DNA of 64,000 nt from Ottelia alismoides. Taxonomy: Eukaryota > Streptophyta > Magnoliopsida > Alismatales > Hydrocharitaceae. This document shows positions 34,306 through 45,213 of this stretch, piece after piece. The DNA is taken from positions 124,001 to 188,000 of the forward strand of contig JAZKJV010003126.1 of assembly GCA_037367405.1 (NCBI GenBank), in the 5' to 3' direction. The position numbers and the translations under genes are program-made. Each line of letters starts with the position of its first letter. Positions within the stretch are counted from its first letter, which is position 1. The notes under the pieces are model-generated. The model searched no databases and had not been told where the DNA came from. It saw only the letters and a list, made by a program, of their open reading frames with translations.

Positions 34306-35202
34306 CATCAAGGTTCAGCCTTAAGTCCATTTCTTTTTACTTTGATTATGGACGAGTTGACAAGTCACATTCAAGATGAGTTACCTTGGTGTATGTTATT
34401 TGCTGATGATATTGTGTTGATTGACGAGACTAGAGATGGAGTAAATGAGAAGCTTGATGTTTGGAGACATGCATTGGAGACTAAAGGTTTTCGTATAAGT
34501 AGGGCTAAGACGGAATATATGGAATACACCTTTGATGGAAGCAATAGTGAAGGAATCGAGGTGAAGATTGGTGACGATAACATTCAGAAGAGAGATTCTT
34601 TTAGATATCTGGGATCTATTTTGCAACATGATGGGGAAATTGATGGAGATGTTACTAATAGAATAAATACAGGCTGGCTAAAGTGGAGAGGAGCCTCCGC
34701 TGTTCTCTGTGATAAGAAAATTCCTTTAAAAATTAAAGGAAAGTTTTACAAAGCAGCCATGAGACCTGCTATGCTTTATGGTTCTGAATGTTGGCATGTG
34801 AACCATAGACATGTGCAGAGAATGGTTGTAGCAGAAATGAAAATGCTAAGATGGATGTGTGGACATACACGTAAAGATCGGATTCGGAATGATGCAATCA
34901 GAAAGAAAGTTGGTGTAGCTCCGATCGAGGATAAGATGCGAGAAAACCGCTTAAGATGGTTTGGTCATTTGCAAAGAAGGTCAACTGATGCACCGGTTAG
35001 GAGATGCGAGTGTTGGGATGTTGAGCCGGCTAAGAGAGGGCGAGGACGGCCCAAGAAGTGTTGGAAAGAGACCATACGAAGGGATCTTAGTTTTTTGGAT
35101 ATAACTCCGAGATTGGCCCAAGATAGATCTGAATGGAGGCGAAGAATCCATGTAGCCGACCCTACTTAATTGTGGGAAAAGGCTTTATTGTTGTTGTTGT
35201 TG
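34306..35202 (+). mobile_element. RTE-type LINE, 5'-truncated (copy 1)
   Basis: An open frame from the LHQGSALSP motif to codon 35169: IMDELTSHIQDELPWCMLFA, then ADDIVLIDE (FADD catalytic motif). Then comes the RTE C-terminus (KGKFYKAAMRPAMLYGSECW, RWMCGHTRKDRIRNDAIR, ENRLRWFGHLQRRSTDAPVR, RGRGRPKKCW). The 3' end is a short (TTG)n tail, usual for plant RTEs. The flanks TTGGATGTTTTA (34294-34305) and TTGGATGCTTTA (35203-35214) form a 12-bp duplication with one change. The endonuclease and most of the RT are absent, the ordinary result of incomplete reverse transcription. Confidence 0.9.
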
Positions 35203-35214
35203 TTGGATGCTTTA

Positions 35215-35359
35215 TGTTGGGGAAAATAGAAAGAGTTTTTTATTCGTTGGGACCTAGGCTCTCTTATATAGTGCGAAGCCTATGGCCAAATTACATAAAG
35301 TAGACAAAAGAACAGGAAAAATATAGAAACGGTACACATATATGAAATATATCTCTACA
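35215..35359 (-). repeat. Copia C 3' LTR (B/D/E type)
   Basis: It runs TGTTGGGG to CTCTACA, with the TATA word 'cttatata' and the polypurine tract 'ctccccctca' directly after it on the plus strand. It abuts the RTE target duplication ending at 35214 without a gap. Confidence 0.85.
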
Positions 35360-35366
35360 CTCCCCC

Positions 35367-36325
35367 TCAAAATGAAGCATAGATATCTATCATGCTCAGC
35401 TTGGATGAATACTTCTGAAAGGGCCCTCTCAGTATGGCCTTAGTGAAAATGTCCGATGTCTGGTCCCCTGAGCTGACATGAGATGTAGAAATGAATCCCT
35501 TCTGGATCATGTCACGTATATGATGGCAATCAACCTCAATGTGCTTTGTCCTCTTATGAAAAGCAGGGTTATTAACAATGAATAAAGCAGCCTGGTTGTC
35601 ACATTCTAGCGACATGGGAAGAGGTACATCTATATGTAGATCTGTTAGGACTGCTCGAACCCACATCATTTATGTACCTGCTTGTGCCATAGCTCTGTAC
35701 TCAGATTCGGCACTAGATCTAGCAATCACAGTTTACTTCTTACTTTTCTATGAGACAAGAGAATCTCCAACAAATATAGCAAACCTTGATGTAGACTTCC
35801 TATCCTTGGGGCACCCTGCGTAGTCTGCATCTGCAAATGCTTAGATAGACATAGAATCACCCCTTTTAAATAGCAGTCCCGCACTTGGAGATAATTTGAG
35901 ATACCTTAGTATCATCTATATAGCATCCATATGAACTTGACAAGATTGTTCCATGAATTGGCTCATCCGACTGACTGGAAATGAAATATCGAGTCTGGTA
36001 GTGGTAACATAAAGAAGCTTTCTAACCAGCTCTTTGTATCTTCTCCTGTCCATCTCATCAGTATCATCATCATAAAGCTTGATGCTTGGATCCATGGGTG
36101 TAGCGTAGGTCGACATCCAAGCATTCTTGTATCACTCAACAAATCAATGACATAATTCCTTTGAGTCATCACAAGCGACTGTTGGTTTCTGGAAAACTCT
36201 AATCCCAGAAAGTATCTTAGAGCTCCCATATCCTTGGTAACAAACTCACGACCCAGAAATTCTTTTTCTCTTTTTATTCCCTGCATATCATCTCTTGCAA
36301 TAAGTATATCGTCAACATACACCAA
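35367..36325 (-). pseudogene. Copia C RT (3' part) and RNase H
   Basis: 35367-35669 is the RNase H and pol C-terminus ([37 protein letters not shown]). 35700-36116 gives the RNase H start and RT end over shifted frames. Near 36300 YVDDILIARDDMQGIK carries the intact YVDD motif. The RT N-terminal two thirds are missing. Wording follows copia B closely. Confidence 0.8.
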
Positions 36326-37345
36326 ATGGAGTTGCCCATTTAAGAACAGATGAAGGAACACGGTTGATGAGATACACCGCACAAAGGATAGCATCTCCCC
36401 AATATTGTTTAGGAACACTCATTTGACTAAGAAGAGATATGGCAACGTTTAGCAAGTGTCGGAGTTTCCTCTCAGCTATACCATTCTGTTGTGACGTATA
36501 TGGACATGATGTTTGGTGAACAGCTCCCTGGGATGCAAAGAAAGAGGACAACTCATGTTGGGTTAACTCAAGAGCATTGTCGGTACGAATGATCTTAACA
36601 ATGCAAGAAAAGTAAGTTTTAACATATTGAAAGAAATATCTGACAATTTGATTAATCTCCGAACGCTCCTTTATTAGATATATCCAAGAAGAACGACTAT
36701 AATCATCAACGAAAACTATAAAATAGCGATGACCACTTAATGTGCGGATCAGACAAGGTCTCCAAACATCACAATGAACAAGATGAAAAGCAGCAGTACT
36801 ACGAAATTCAGTACGAACAGGAAACGAAGTTTGATTCCCGAACTCGCATGCCTCACATTGAAAGGGCTTCAGAGAAACATCATGGAAATGGTCTTGGCAG
36901 AAGGATGCCCAAGGCGCAGATGCCATAGGAGCGGATCTTCGGAGATAGATGCAGCACCAACAAAATTGGAGTATGAGGGTATGTCAAGGTAATATAGGTC
37001 ATTCTTCTCAAGACCCCCACCAAAAATCTGTCGCATCCAAATGTCCTGAAAATAACAAGTCTCGTCAAATATCACACGACAATGAAGATCAACACAAAGT
37101 TTGTGAACTGACAGCAAGCTAAGAGGAAAATCAGGAGCACAGTGAACCCCCGGAAGTCGAAGCTTGGAAGAGAATTCCATAGTTCCGATAGTAGTAATCT
37201 GTGATTGAGTCATGTTAGCGACTCGAACTGACTTCACAAAGGTAGATGGTATGGAAGAGGTGAGCAGACTACCTTCTTCAGTGAGATGAGTAAAGGCATC
37301 GGAATCAATAATCCAAGCTGGAGTAGGAGTGATAGCAGAGTTGGC
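36326..37345 (-). pseudogene. Copia C protease end, pre-integrase and integrase
   Basis: 36869-37237 gives the protease-to-pre-integrase stretch (MEFSSKLRLPGVHCAPDFPL, DPLLWHLRLGHPS). 36326-36926 gives the integrase core (FQCEACEFGNQTSFP, LVHCDVWRPCLIRTLSGHRY, IRTDNALEL, SQQNGIAERKLRHLL) with D, D and E in place. The match is to copia H (51839-52693 has MEFSSKLRFGG-like wording and VHCTPDFLLSLL), not to B. It ends at SSVLKWATPFGV, where RT sequence of the other family takes over. Confidence 0.8.
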
Positions 37346-38025
37346 TATTGTACCTGAAGGAGCAATAGCATGTGATCAACTAAGGATGTATATAAGAGCC
37401 GTGTTTTTGTAAAGAAGATTTGAGGCAATGTGAGCCTCGACACTGTTGGCCATCCACTTGATAACAAAATAGTTGTCAGTCTACAAGTTGTCGTACTCTT
37501 TGTCCTTTTCATCAAAAGGATCTCTAGTTCCAGAGCACGCAATTTTCTGTGCCCTTGAGTTTAATAGTAGTGCCTTATGCCATAATATTCGTGGCCAAGG
37601 GCTTTGTCTCGGTAGAAGAAGGCACCATGGTGGTCTTAAAATAGAAAGAAGATCATGTGATCAACTAAGGATGCATATAAGAGCTAAAAAATGCCCTAGA
37701 GCTCACGTTTGCCACTGAAGAAGGGTTGAAAACCCTCAATGGACAACAGACCTGGATTCTTGGAAGCGGACCGTGATGAGTTTTGGATCTCCAAAGACTC
37801 CTACGATACCCGTGGAGGGTAGTTGTGGGGTTGACGACCTTCGTAGGAGGTCCTGAAAGCGCAGGGTAGCGCTAACGAGAGGGTTGTTGCACTGGAAGCG
37901 GTTGGAGGGCCTCGCGCGGGGCCCTAATTCAGGGAAGAGGGCCCGCGCAAGCTTTTGTGAAGCTTGAAGGTGGCGGTGGGGATTTTAGGTCAGAACCTCG
38001 GTCTAGGACCGTTGCTCTGATACCA
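37346..38025 (-). other. Copia C gag remnant and leader
   Basis: The gag region is badly decayed. The leader has the conserved hairpin CGGTCTAGGACCG (37999-38011) and primer site CTCTGATACCA (38015-38025) next to the 5' LTR. A phrase of about 35 bp beginning 'gtgatcaactaaggatg' recurs (37371 and 37656), so part of this region is duplicated. Confidence 0.6.
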
Positions 38026-38186
38026 TGTGAGAAGAGAGACAAATGGGATGTCTATTCCATAGGGCTAGTGTCTCTTAAATAGAGAGAAAACCCTCGAGAG
38101 TACAAGAGGAAATATACATAAATACCCCTGAGGGGTTACGGAACCCGAAGGGTTACAAACATAATTGTAATATAATAATTCTAACA
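38026..38186 (-). repeat. Copia C 5' LTR (H-like type)
   Basis: It begins TGTGAGAAGAG next to the primer site and ends TTCTAACA, 161 bp. The TATA-like 'cttaaatagaga' lies at the same relative place as in B. Confidence 0.75.
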
Positions 38187-38695
38187 CTCAGTAAGCGACA
38201 CACCATGCCTTCAGACTTCCCCCATATGCGTACCACCCATTAAAACATAACAAGAATACTATACCTATTGAAAAAGGGATATTTACACCCATAACTCTAA
38301 GTAATTTCGTAATTACCCCAGAAACCTTCTATAATCAGGAATTACATCTAGGACCCTGAATAATGTTTAACTCTTACACTCATAACCATGTGTTAACTTC
38401 CATCTACTTTTCCATTAAATATAATGGAATCCATTAAATATTTTACATTTTATACCCTTTAGGTATCCCATTATTTACAAATGACCCTTCCTCCTCTAAC
38501 CAGCCAACCTCCTCCTTCTCCCCTTCCTCCTCCAACCAGCAACCCCCGTTGAGGAGCCCCCATCGCCTCCTTCCCTCTGCCAGTTGAAACCCTACCAGTC
38601 GAACCCCCGTCACCATCAAGAACCCACACCTAACGCCACTGCAAGGCCCCTCCCCCACCATGGAAGCGTGACACCCGACGAAGCATCCCTCCCCT
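38187..38695. other. Non-coding DNA after copia C
   Basis: 38187-38460 is AT-rich, with wording related to 39630-39775 in inverted order ('gtaattacccc...aaacc' against 'ggggtaatta'). This suggests paired outer parts of one inserted unit that holds the C-rich block. From 38480 the plus strand becomes C-rich. No gene is supported. Confidence 0.4.
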
Positions 38696-39570
38696 CATGG
38701 AAGCCCAGCCCACATCGCCAGCATCCATCATCGTAGAAACCCCCCCCTCCAACCCACCGCTTCCGTCAGCAAGCCCCCTCCTCCCACCAACATACAAGCC
38801 CCTCCCCCCCCCCCACCCCGACCCCCGCTGCCAACCCCACCACGAAGCCCCCCACCATCACGATCGCCAGCCCTCACCACGATCGTTGCACCCGGTCCAC
38901 GTGTCGCCCGCTGGGCTCTCCAGACTGCGTTGTTGCACTTGAACCTGGACCCAAACACAATCTGCCACACCTGGTCCCCACGTCGCACCCTCCCCTTCGC
39001 CCTCGTGTATGGAAGCATGTACCACAGCGAACTGCTCGACGTGTTCTCGAACCGGTGGAGCGTCATCCTTTACGACTCCATGTGCAACTCTGTCAGCCTC
39101 GGGTTCTTCTGCACCTCCTAACTCCCCATGCTCGTCTTGCAACCCCCCCCCCTCCCCTGAACCCCCCAAGATGGAAGCTTGAATCCCCCGCTTGTCCTGC
39201 AAGCCTCCCCCTCCTGACCACCGCCGCCTGCAAGCCACCCCCCTCCCCCCCGGTTCTTCTGCACCTCCTGACCCCCCATGCTCGTCCTGGAAGCCCCCCC
39301 TCCACTAAACCCCCCACGATGGAAGCCCAAACCCCCCGCTCGTCCTGCAAGCCACCCCCTCCTGATCGTCCAACATCCCCCCCAAGCAAGAACAACAGAT
39401 AGGAATGATCCCCTCCCCTCTTGTGTGGAAGCCCAACCCCCCCCTACCGCCAGCCTCTCCAACAAGAACCCAACCCCCCCACCAGACAGTCAGCCTCTAC
39501 TACGAAGCCCCTGCTCGAAGCCCCCCACTCCTACAAGACTGCAAGCCTTTCAAGAAAATTCTTTTTTAAA
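38696..39570 (+). repeat. C-rich block with a tandem duplication
   Basis: Very C-rich DNA with recurring 'gaagcccc' and 'ctcgtcctgcaagc' phrases. A unit of about 110-150 bp beginning TTCTTCTGCACCTCCT occurs at about 39108 and 39246. Between 38885 and 39120 the wording is less repetitive and reads through as [20 protein letters not shown], then [20 protein letters not shown], then [19 protein letters not shown], ending at TAA. That looks like a captured exon of a normal gene, but I cannot name the family. The opposite-strand glycine-rich frames are shadows. Confidence 0.5.
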
Positions 39571-40133
39571 AAATGTTGTTTAATACTAGTTGTTAGATGG
39601 TGAATTGGTTAGATTAACTCACTCATATAGTTGACTTAATGAACTAAACTAGCGGAAGGTTATAGGTGTAAAACGGAGCATTTATTAGGGTCATGGGTGT
39701 AATTCGTGATTATAGAGGGTTTCTGGGGTAATTATGAAATTACTCAGGTTTATGGGTGTAAATATCCCTTAAAAAAATAACATTCATAAGAATGAATAGT
39801 ATAAACATACTAACCAATAGCATTAACAGTGAATGAATAGTATATAAAAATAAATTTTTATAAATCAACCCTGTGTAGAGGTTTATAGTAACAAATAGCA
39901 TTAGAATTAACAATAATACAAAAATGAATAGCATAAACTATTGATATGTCTTGAATCCTAACCATTTGTCCTGTTGAATCAGTTGAAGAACCGTCTGATA
40001 TCCCCCTCATGACACCATACCCTACCAGTACCCCCCTTGTAGGGGTTGCAAAGGGCAGCATCCTCATCCTGAATTTTTCTTATTTTGGTGTACGGTTCCA
40101 TTTACAACATAAACTAAATATACAACTTGATAG
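39571..40133. other. AT-rich stretch with a segment shared with 23400-23530
   Basis: 39945-40075 matches, base by base with scattered changes, 23400-23530 inside the GAGGCG-type hAT-like element (shared phrases 'aaccatttgtc', 'gaagaacc', 'ggcagc.tcctc'). This may be a remnant of a common transposon body. The rest shows no features. Confidence 0.5.
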
Positions 40134-40280
40134 TGTGGAGAAACAATGAAATGCCTTGTTTATTCAAGGAGGTCTAGGGTTCCTTTTATAGTGTGTAACC
40201 TAGAGAGCAAAAATCGAGAAATTACATAAAATGACCCTGAATTGTTACAGCACTCAATACATAAACAGATAACTCTAACA
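40134..40280 (-). repeat. Copia H 3' LTR
   Basis: It runs TGTGGAGAAACAATG to AACTCTAACA, 147 bp, followed on the plus strand by the polypurine complement 'atccccctt'. It carries a TATA-like 'cttttatag' at the position seen in the other short LTRs. No second copy is in the window. Confidence 0.75.
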
Positions 40281-41677
40281 ATCCCCCTTAACTTGAAGTA
40301 TTGATCATGCCCAACTTGGATATCATCAACGAGAGGTGTTTCTTCAAAAGTACCTTTGTGAAAGTATCTACAATCTGAAGATCTACGGAGATATGAGTAA
40401 TAATGATAATTCCTCCCCGTATAGCATCTCGAATAAAGTGACAATCAACCTCAATATGCATGGTTCGCTCATGAAATATAGGATTAATGGCAATGTGTAT
40501 AGCAGACTTGTGGTCACAATACAAAGGTCCAGGAGCCGTAGTAGGAAGTCTAAGTTCTTGTAGGAAAGAAACACGCCAAGTAATCTCATAAGTAGCTTAG
40601 GTCATCGCCACATATTCTGCCTTTACACTGGATCTAGAGACTACTATAAGCTTCTTGCTCCACTATGTAACAAGGTTGTCACCAATAAACATAGCATAAC
40701 ATGTAGTGGATCGTCGTCCCTCAGGTGAACTAGCATAATCTGTCTGCATAAGCCATGAAATCAGTGTGGCCATTAATCCTATAGAATAGACCACACCATG
40801 GAGATTCCTTCAAATATCATAGGATCGGTATAAGACCCTGCCAGTGACTGTAAAGAGGTATCTCCATTTGCAAGCTAGCCTGGCTCACAGCAAACAATAT
40901 ATATGTCACAGTGACAATGAGATAGACCAGTCTGTCCACTAAGCTTTTATATCGTACAGTATCTCAAACTTAGGATCAGTGGATGTAGAGTGCTATTGTT
41001 CTGTCGGGATGTCAAATGGTTTGCATGCAACTGTAAGAATAACAAAGCAATACTTCCTTTGTGATAGATGTAATCCATCTGTAATACGTATCACTTTGAT
41101 GCCAAGAAGGTATCAGAGTTAACCAAGGTCCTTGGTGACACACCTTCTGAAGAAAGGCCTTGATCTCTAGAATCCATGTTTTATCATCACCAGTAACAAC
41201 TATATCATCAACATAGACTCACGGTATAACAATGCTATTGGACCGTAGGCCGATAAAGATAAAATAGTCAGATGTCATCTTGTGAAATCCAAGAGAGTTG
41301 ATCTCAATAGTAAGCATGTCAAACCAAGCTCGTGGACTCTGCTTTAGCCCATAAATGACCTTGCGAAGTCGGCACACATGCTTCCCCTCGACTGAGTAAG
41401 CTTGGTAATTGTGTCATATAAACTTCCTCCTCAAGGTCGCCATAGAGAAAGGCATTCTTGACTTCAAGCTGAAACGTGGGCCAGTTCTTGTTAGCGGCAA
41501 TTGAGATAATAGTGTAGATGGGTCCCATTTTGGCAACTAGGGAAAAGGTTTTAAAGTAATCTACTCCATAAGTATGAGTAAAGCCCTTAGCCACAAGCAT
41601 GACCTTCAAGCTATCAATATAACCATCAGGTGACAGCTTGATCATAAAGACCCATCAGCATGATTCATGATTAATAC
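40281..41677 (-). pseudogene. Copia H RT (3' part) and RNase H
   Basis: 40288-40524 gives the RNase H end (PIFHERTMHIEVDCHFIRDA, then VDTFTKVLLKKHL). 41319-41645 gives RT wording (MIKLSPDGYIDSLKVMLVAK, GFTHTYGVDYFKTFS, FQLEVKNAFLYGDLEEEVYM with the first catalytic residue region). The central RT between these is heavily shifted; the second aspartates (YVDD) are only partly recognisable near 41200-41220. A stop stands just before WVFMIK. Confidence 0.75.
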
Positions 41678-41698
41678 TATAGAAAATGCTCTGATCCA

Positions 41699-42015
41699 TG
41701 TAGAAAATGATATTACATAAGCGTATCAGAGAAAAAGAAATACAGAACGTGGAAGAACAGTGAGATTTTACGTGAAACCCTACTCCGTGAGGAGCAGGAT
41801 GTTACCAGGGGATAAGGCCTCTTGTAGGTTGGGTAGTATGTTATTTCTTTCTCTCTCATCTGTTACAGGTGGTGTGGGGCTTCTATATAGCCCCACTTGC
41901 AAGATCAAGTCTCACTCACAGTAGATGTGGCATGTGGGACAAAACATATTGGTGTGGTAATTTGACCCTAGAGGGATCCAATTACCCATTTATACATGTG
42001 ATGTGTACTTTAACA
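41699..42015 (-). repeat. Element G 3' LTR with an extra outer segment
   Basis: TGTAGAAAATG to TTTAACA, matching 50193-50507 throughout. On its outer side, between the target duplication and the LTR, lie TATAGAAAATG (41678-41688), a near copy of the LTR's first 11 bases, and CTCTGATCCA (41689-41698), a copy of the primer site with one base missing. Confidence 0.8.
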
Positions 42016-43021
42016 CCCCCCCTCAAGCTGGAGCATGTAATGCTCAGCTTCGACAAATAGAAAGAACTCACTCTCTCACATAATACAAGTTGCTACTGAC
42101 AATATACGCAAACTCGAATGGCTATCTGTAGAGGACGGTGCTTCTCATGTCGTGCTAGTGAGGAGGAACTGATAAGTTGGAGTGGACTGTGTCTCCTCGT
42201 TGGAGAACATGTGTTATGTATCGTGTTTGTCAAAGTCACTGAAGCTGAAACGAGTCTCCTCATATGAACACTCTGTCCCACCACATGTAGAAGACTACTT
42301 ATCATGTAGACAATTGCTCCATCTCTAAAGGACCAAACAAAGAATGTCACTAATTATCCATACATAGATCTCTTAAGATGGGTCTCTCTCATAAGGACCT
42401 CGAAGTGGGTTCTCTCGCATATGAACCTCGGAAGGATCTCGTACTGGAGTTCACGATCACTAGCGTATGGAGTCTGGAAGTCTCCTCGTCGGAGAACTGA
42501 GTCTCTCCCATAATGGCTCGGAGAATGGGATTTCTACTCTGGAGCACCTGCGAATCCACATAAAAATCCTAAGCCCGTAATGGCTCAGAGAATGGGATCC
42601 CTACTCTATAGTCCATATAGATCACATGAAAACCCTAGTCTAAATCAAAGAAAGGACCTTTCAAATAATGATCTCAAACATGTGCTATCAAATGGTAGAG
42701 TCTGAAATCTGGACGTTTAAATTTGAATTGGAGAGTCTAAATCTATCATGTAGAACACTACACTCCCCCTTTCTCCCATACCGGCAGGAATAGATGACAT
42801 CGACCAAGTTGGGAGAAGAAATGAAGATTGGGAAAACAAAAAAACAATGAGACATCTTTTTTTTGGCTTTTCTTCTTTCTATGTTTTTAAAGCCGTTCTC
42901 TCGTTCTTTTTTATAAAAAGTTGTTTCATTTTTTTATTGGTTTTTTTCAAAACTTGCGGCCTAAAGTGGCCCCAAAAGAGTGTTCTTCTCTTCTGAGCCT
43001 TGTTTTTTATTGGCCCCCTTT
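42016..43021 (-). other. Element G interior, left part
   Basis: Non-coding. It contains a direct repeat of about 38 bp ('taatggctcggagaatggga' at about 42514 and a one-base variant at about 42576) and several 'tctcctc.tcggaga' phrases that are partly self-complementary. 42870-42960 is T-rich. It ends at copia D's target duplication GTATT (43022-43026). Confidence 0.6.
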
Positions 43022-43026
43022 GTATT

Positions 43027-43172
43027 TGTTGGGAAAAATGAAAGAGATGTTTATTCCATCAGCCCTAGGCTCTCTTATATAGGAGAGTAGCCTATGGGTA
43101 AATTACATAAAGCATACGGCTGAAAATAGAAATAACAGAGAGATACAAAGGAAACTAATATATATGTTAACA
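43027..43172 (-). repeat. Copia D 3' LTR
   Basis: TGTTGGGA to GTTAACA, 146 bp, followed by the polypurine complement 'ctccccctca'. It has the shared TATA word 'cttatatagg'. Confidence 0.95.
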
Positions 43173-43179
43173 CTCCCCC

Positions 43180-45198
43180 TCAAGATGGAGCATAGATATC
43201 AATCATGCTCAGCTTGGATGCACACTTCTGAAATGGGCCTCGTAGTAATACCTTGGTGAATATATCTGCAGTTTGATTTTCTGAAGTAACATGAGATGTA
43301 GCAATGAACCCCTTCTGAATCATGTCACGTATGAAGTGACAGTCGACCTCAACGTGCTTGGTTCGCTCATGGAATGCTGGATTGTTTGCAATGAACAGGG
43401 ATGCCTGATTGTCACATTCTAAGTTCATAGGAAGTGGTACATCTATACATAGATCTGTAAGCACAGCCTTTACCCACATCATTTTTGTGCTAGCCTGGGC
43501 CATAGCCCTATATTCAGATTCAGCACTAGACCTGGCTACCACCGTCTGTTTCTTGCTCCTCCATGAGATTAGAGAATCTCCAACGTAGACTGCAAACCCA
43601 GAGGTGGACTTCCTGTCCTTGGGACAACCTGCATAGTCTGCATCTGCACATGCTGAGATAGAAATCCCCTTGCCTTTCTTGAATAGCAAACCTGCACCAG
43701 GAGATGATTTGAGGTACCTGAGTATCATATGTATAGCATCCATATGGACCTGACGTGGTTGCTCCATGAACTGGCTCACACGACTCACTGCAAAGGGTAT
43801 ACGGGGCCTAGTGATCGTGACATACAACAGTTTGCCTACCAGTTCTCTGTATCTTCTTCTGTCCACCTCCTCTGTATCATCATCATATAGCTTCATGCTA
43901 GGGTCCATTGGTGTTGTAGCAGGCCGGCACCCAAGCATACATGTTTCACTCAACAGGTCCGTAACATATTTTCTCTGCGACATTACTAGCCCATACGGAT
44001 TTCTGGCGAATTCCAGCCCCAGAAAATATCTAAGGACTCCAAGATCCTTAGTGACAAATTCGCTACCCAGCTTTTCTTTCGCTTGCTTTATTCCTTGTTC
44101 ATCATCTCCTGTAATCAAGATGTCATCTACATTAACCATAATTGCAATAATACCTCTTGAAGTCTTCTGTACAAACAAGGAATGATCGGCATTAGAGCGT
44201 TTGTATCCTTGTTTTTCAAAGAGGTCTGAAAGCTTCTGAAACCATGCTCTGGGGCTCTGCTTAAGGCGATAGATAGCCTTATGAAGTCTGCACACCTATG
44301 AACACTCCCCCTCAACAGCAAAGCCGGGAGGCTGTTGCATGTAGACTTCCTCCTATAGGTCTCCATATAAGAACGCATTCTTCACATCCAACTGATATAG
44401 CGGCCACTCTCGACTAACCGCAACTGACAGCAAGATCCGTAGGGTAAAATGACGGGCTACTGGTGAGAACGTATCAAGATAATCCACCACGTATGTCTGT
44501 GTAAAGCCACGTGCAACCAGGCGGGCCTTGAAACTGTCAATACTGCCATCTGCATTCTGTTTGACTGTAAATACCCACTTGCAGCTCACTGGGGTCACAT
44601 CTGCACGTATAGGAACTAGACTCCAAGTTCCCCTAGATTGAAGTGTCGCCATTTCTTCCTCCATTGCTAGACGCCATCTAGTATCCTTCAGAGCATCTTC
44701 ATAATTCCGTGGAATATCTACAGCTGACAAGGCAACCATAAAGTTCCTGAAATCCCCAGATAATCGCTCAAATGACACAGAAGCTGCTAAAGGATATTTG
44801 GCGCAGCCCCTCTTCGATTTGTGTATAGCAATAGGAACATCTAAATCGGTTGTGTCCTCATCTGGCCTCTGCAACATATCCTGCTCAGAAATATCATTAG
44901 ATCCATCAAGAGTAATATCTTCAGTACATACCTTAGGCGAGCTAGGAGATGAGTCATGACCATGAGCTGGAGTAGGCATGCGGGTATAATGAAATGGTAG
45001 TGGTGAAACAGGGATAGTACTTCGAGGTGCGGATGATGGTAAAGGAGCTGGTGGTGGTGGTGGTGGTGGTGGTACTGGTGGTGTCATATAGATGGCATCG
45101 GTAGGAAGTGGAGGTAGCTGCTGATCACCTGAGGATGAAAAATACATTACGGATTCAAAAAATGTAACATCTGCACTAACAATATACCGCCTACGCAA
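43180..45198 (-). pseudogene. Copia D RT and RNase H
   Basis: 44353-45198 holds the integrase tail (RYIVSADVTFFESVMYFS), a shorter proline run than in B, the linker, and the RT start (WRLAMEEEMATLQSRGTWSL, VSCKWVFTVKQNADGS intact here, QLDVKNAFLYG). A small frameshift and a stop lie near 44297-44355. 43180-44295 continues from CRLHKAIYRLKQSPRAWF to the RNase H end. The catalytic YVDD reads NVDD (Tyr to Asn). RNase H motifs ([40 protein letters not shown]) are complete. Confidence 0.9.
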
Positions 45199-45213
45199 TG
45201 GATCAAAACACTT

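Larger units (their letters stand above)
35215..38186 (-). mobile_element. Copia element C, chimeric
   Basis: A minus-strand copia whose two LTRs belong to different families. The 3' LTR is 35215-35359 (145 bp, close to B/D/E). The 5' LTR is 38026-38186 (161 bp, TGTGAGAAGAG to TTCTAACA), of another type. The flanking 5-mers do not match. Its RNase H and RT resemble B, while its gag, protease and integrase resemble copia H. The two halves meet near 36325. Confidence 0.75.

Noticed and set aside
34294..34330. Met codon at 34294 as a true start of the RTE protein
   Set aside because: It lies in the target duplication, outside the LINE; the element is 5'-truncated and the codon is accidental.
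38696..39570. Proline-rich or glycine-rich protein genes on either strand
   Set aside because: Frames on both strands overlap in low-complexity C-rich DNA; only the 38880-39120 part has non-repetitive text, kept as a finding.
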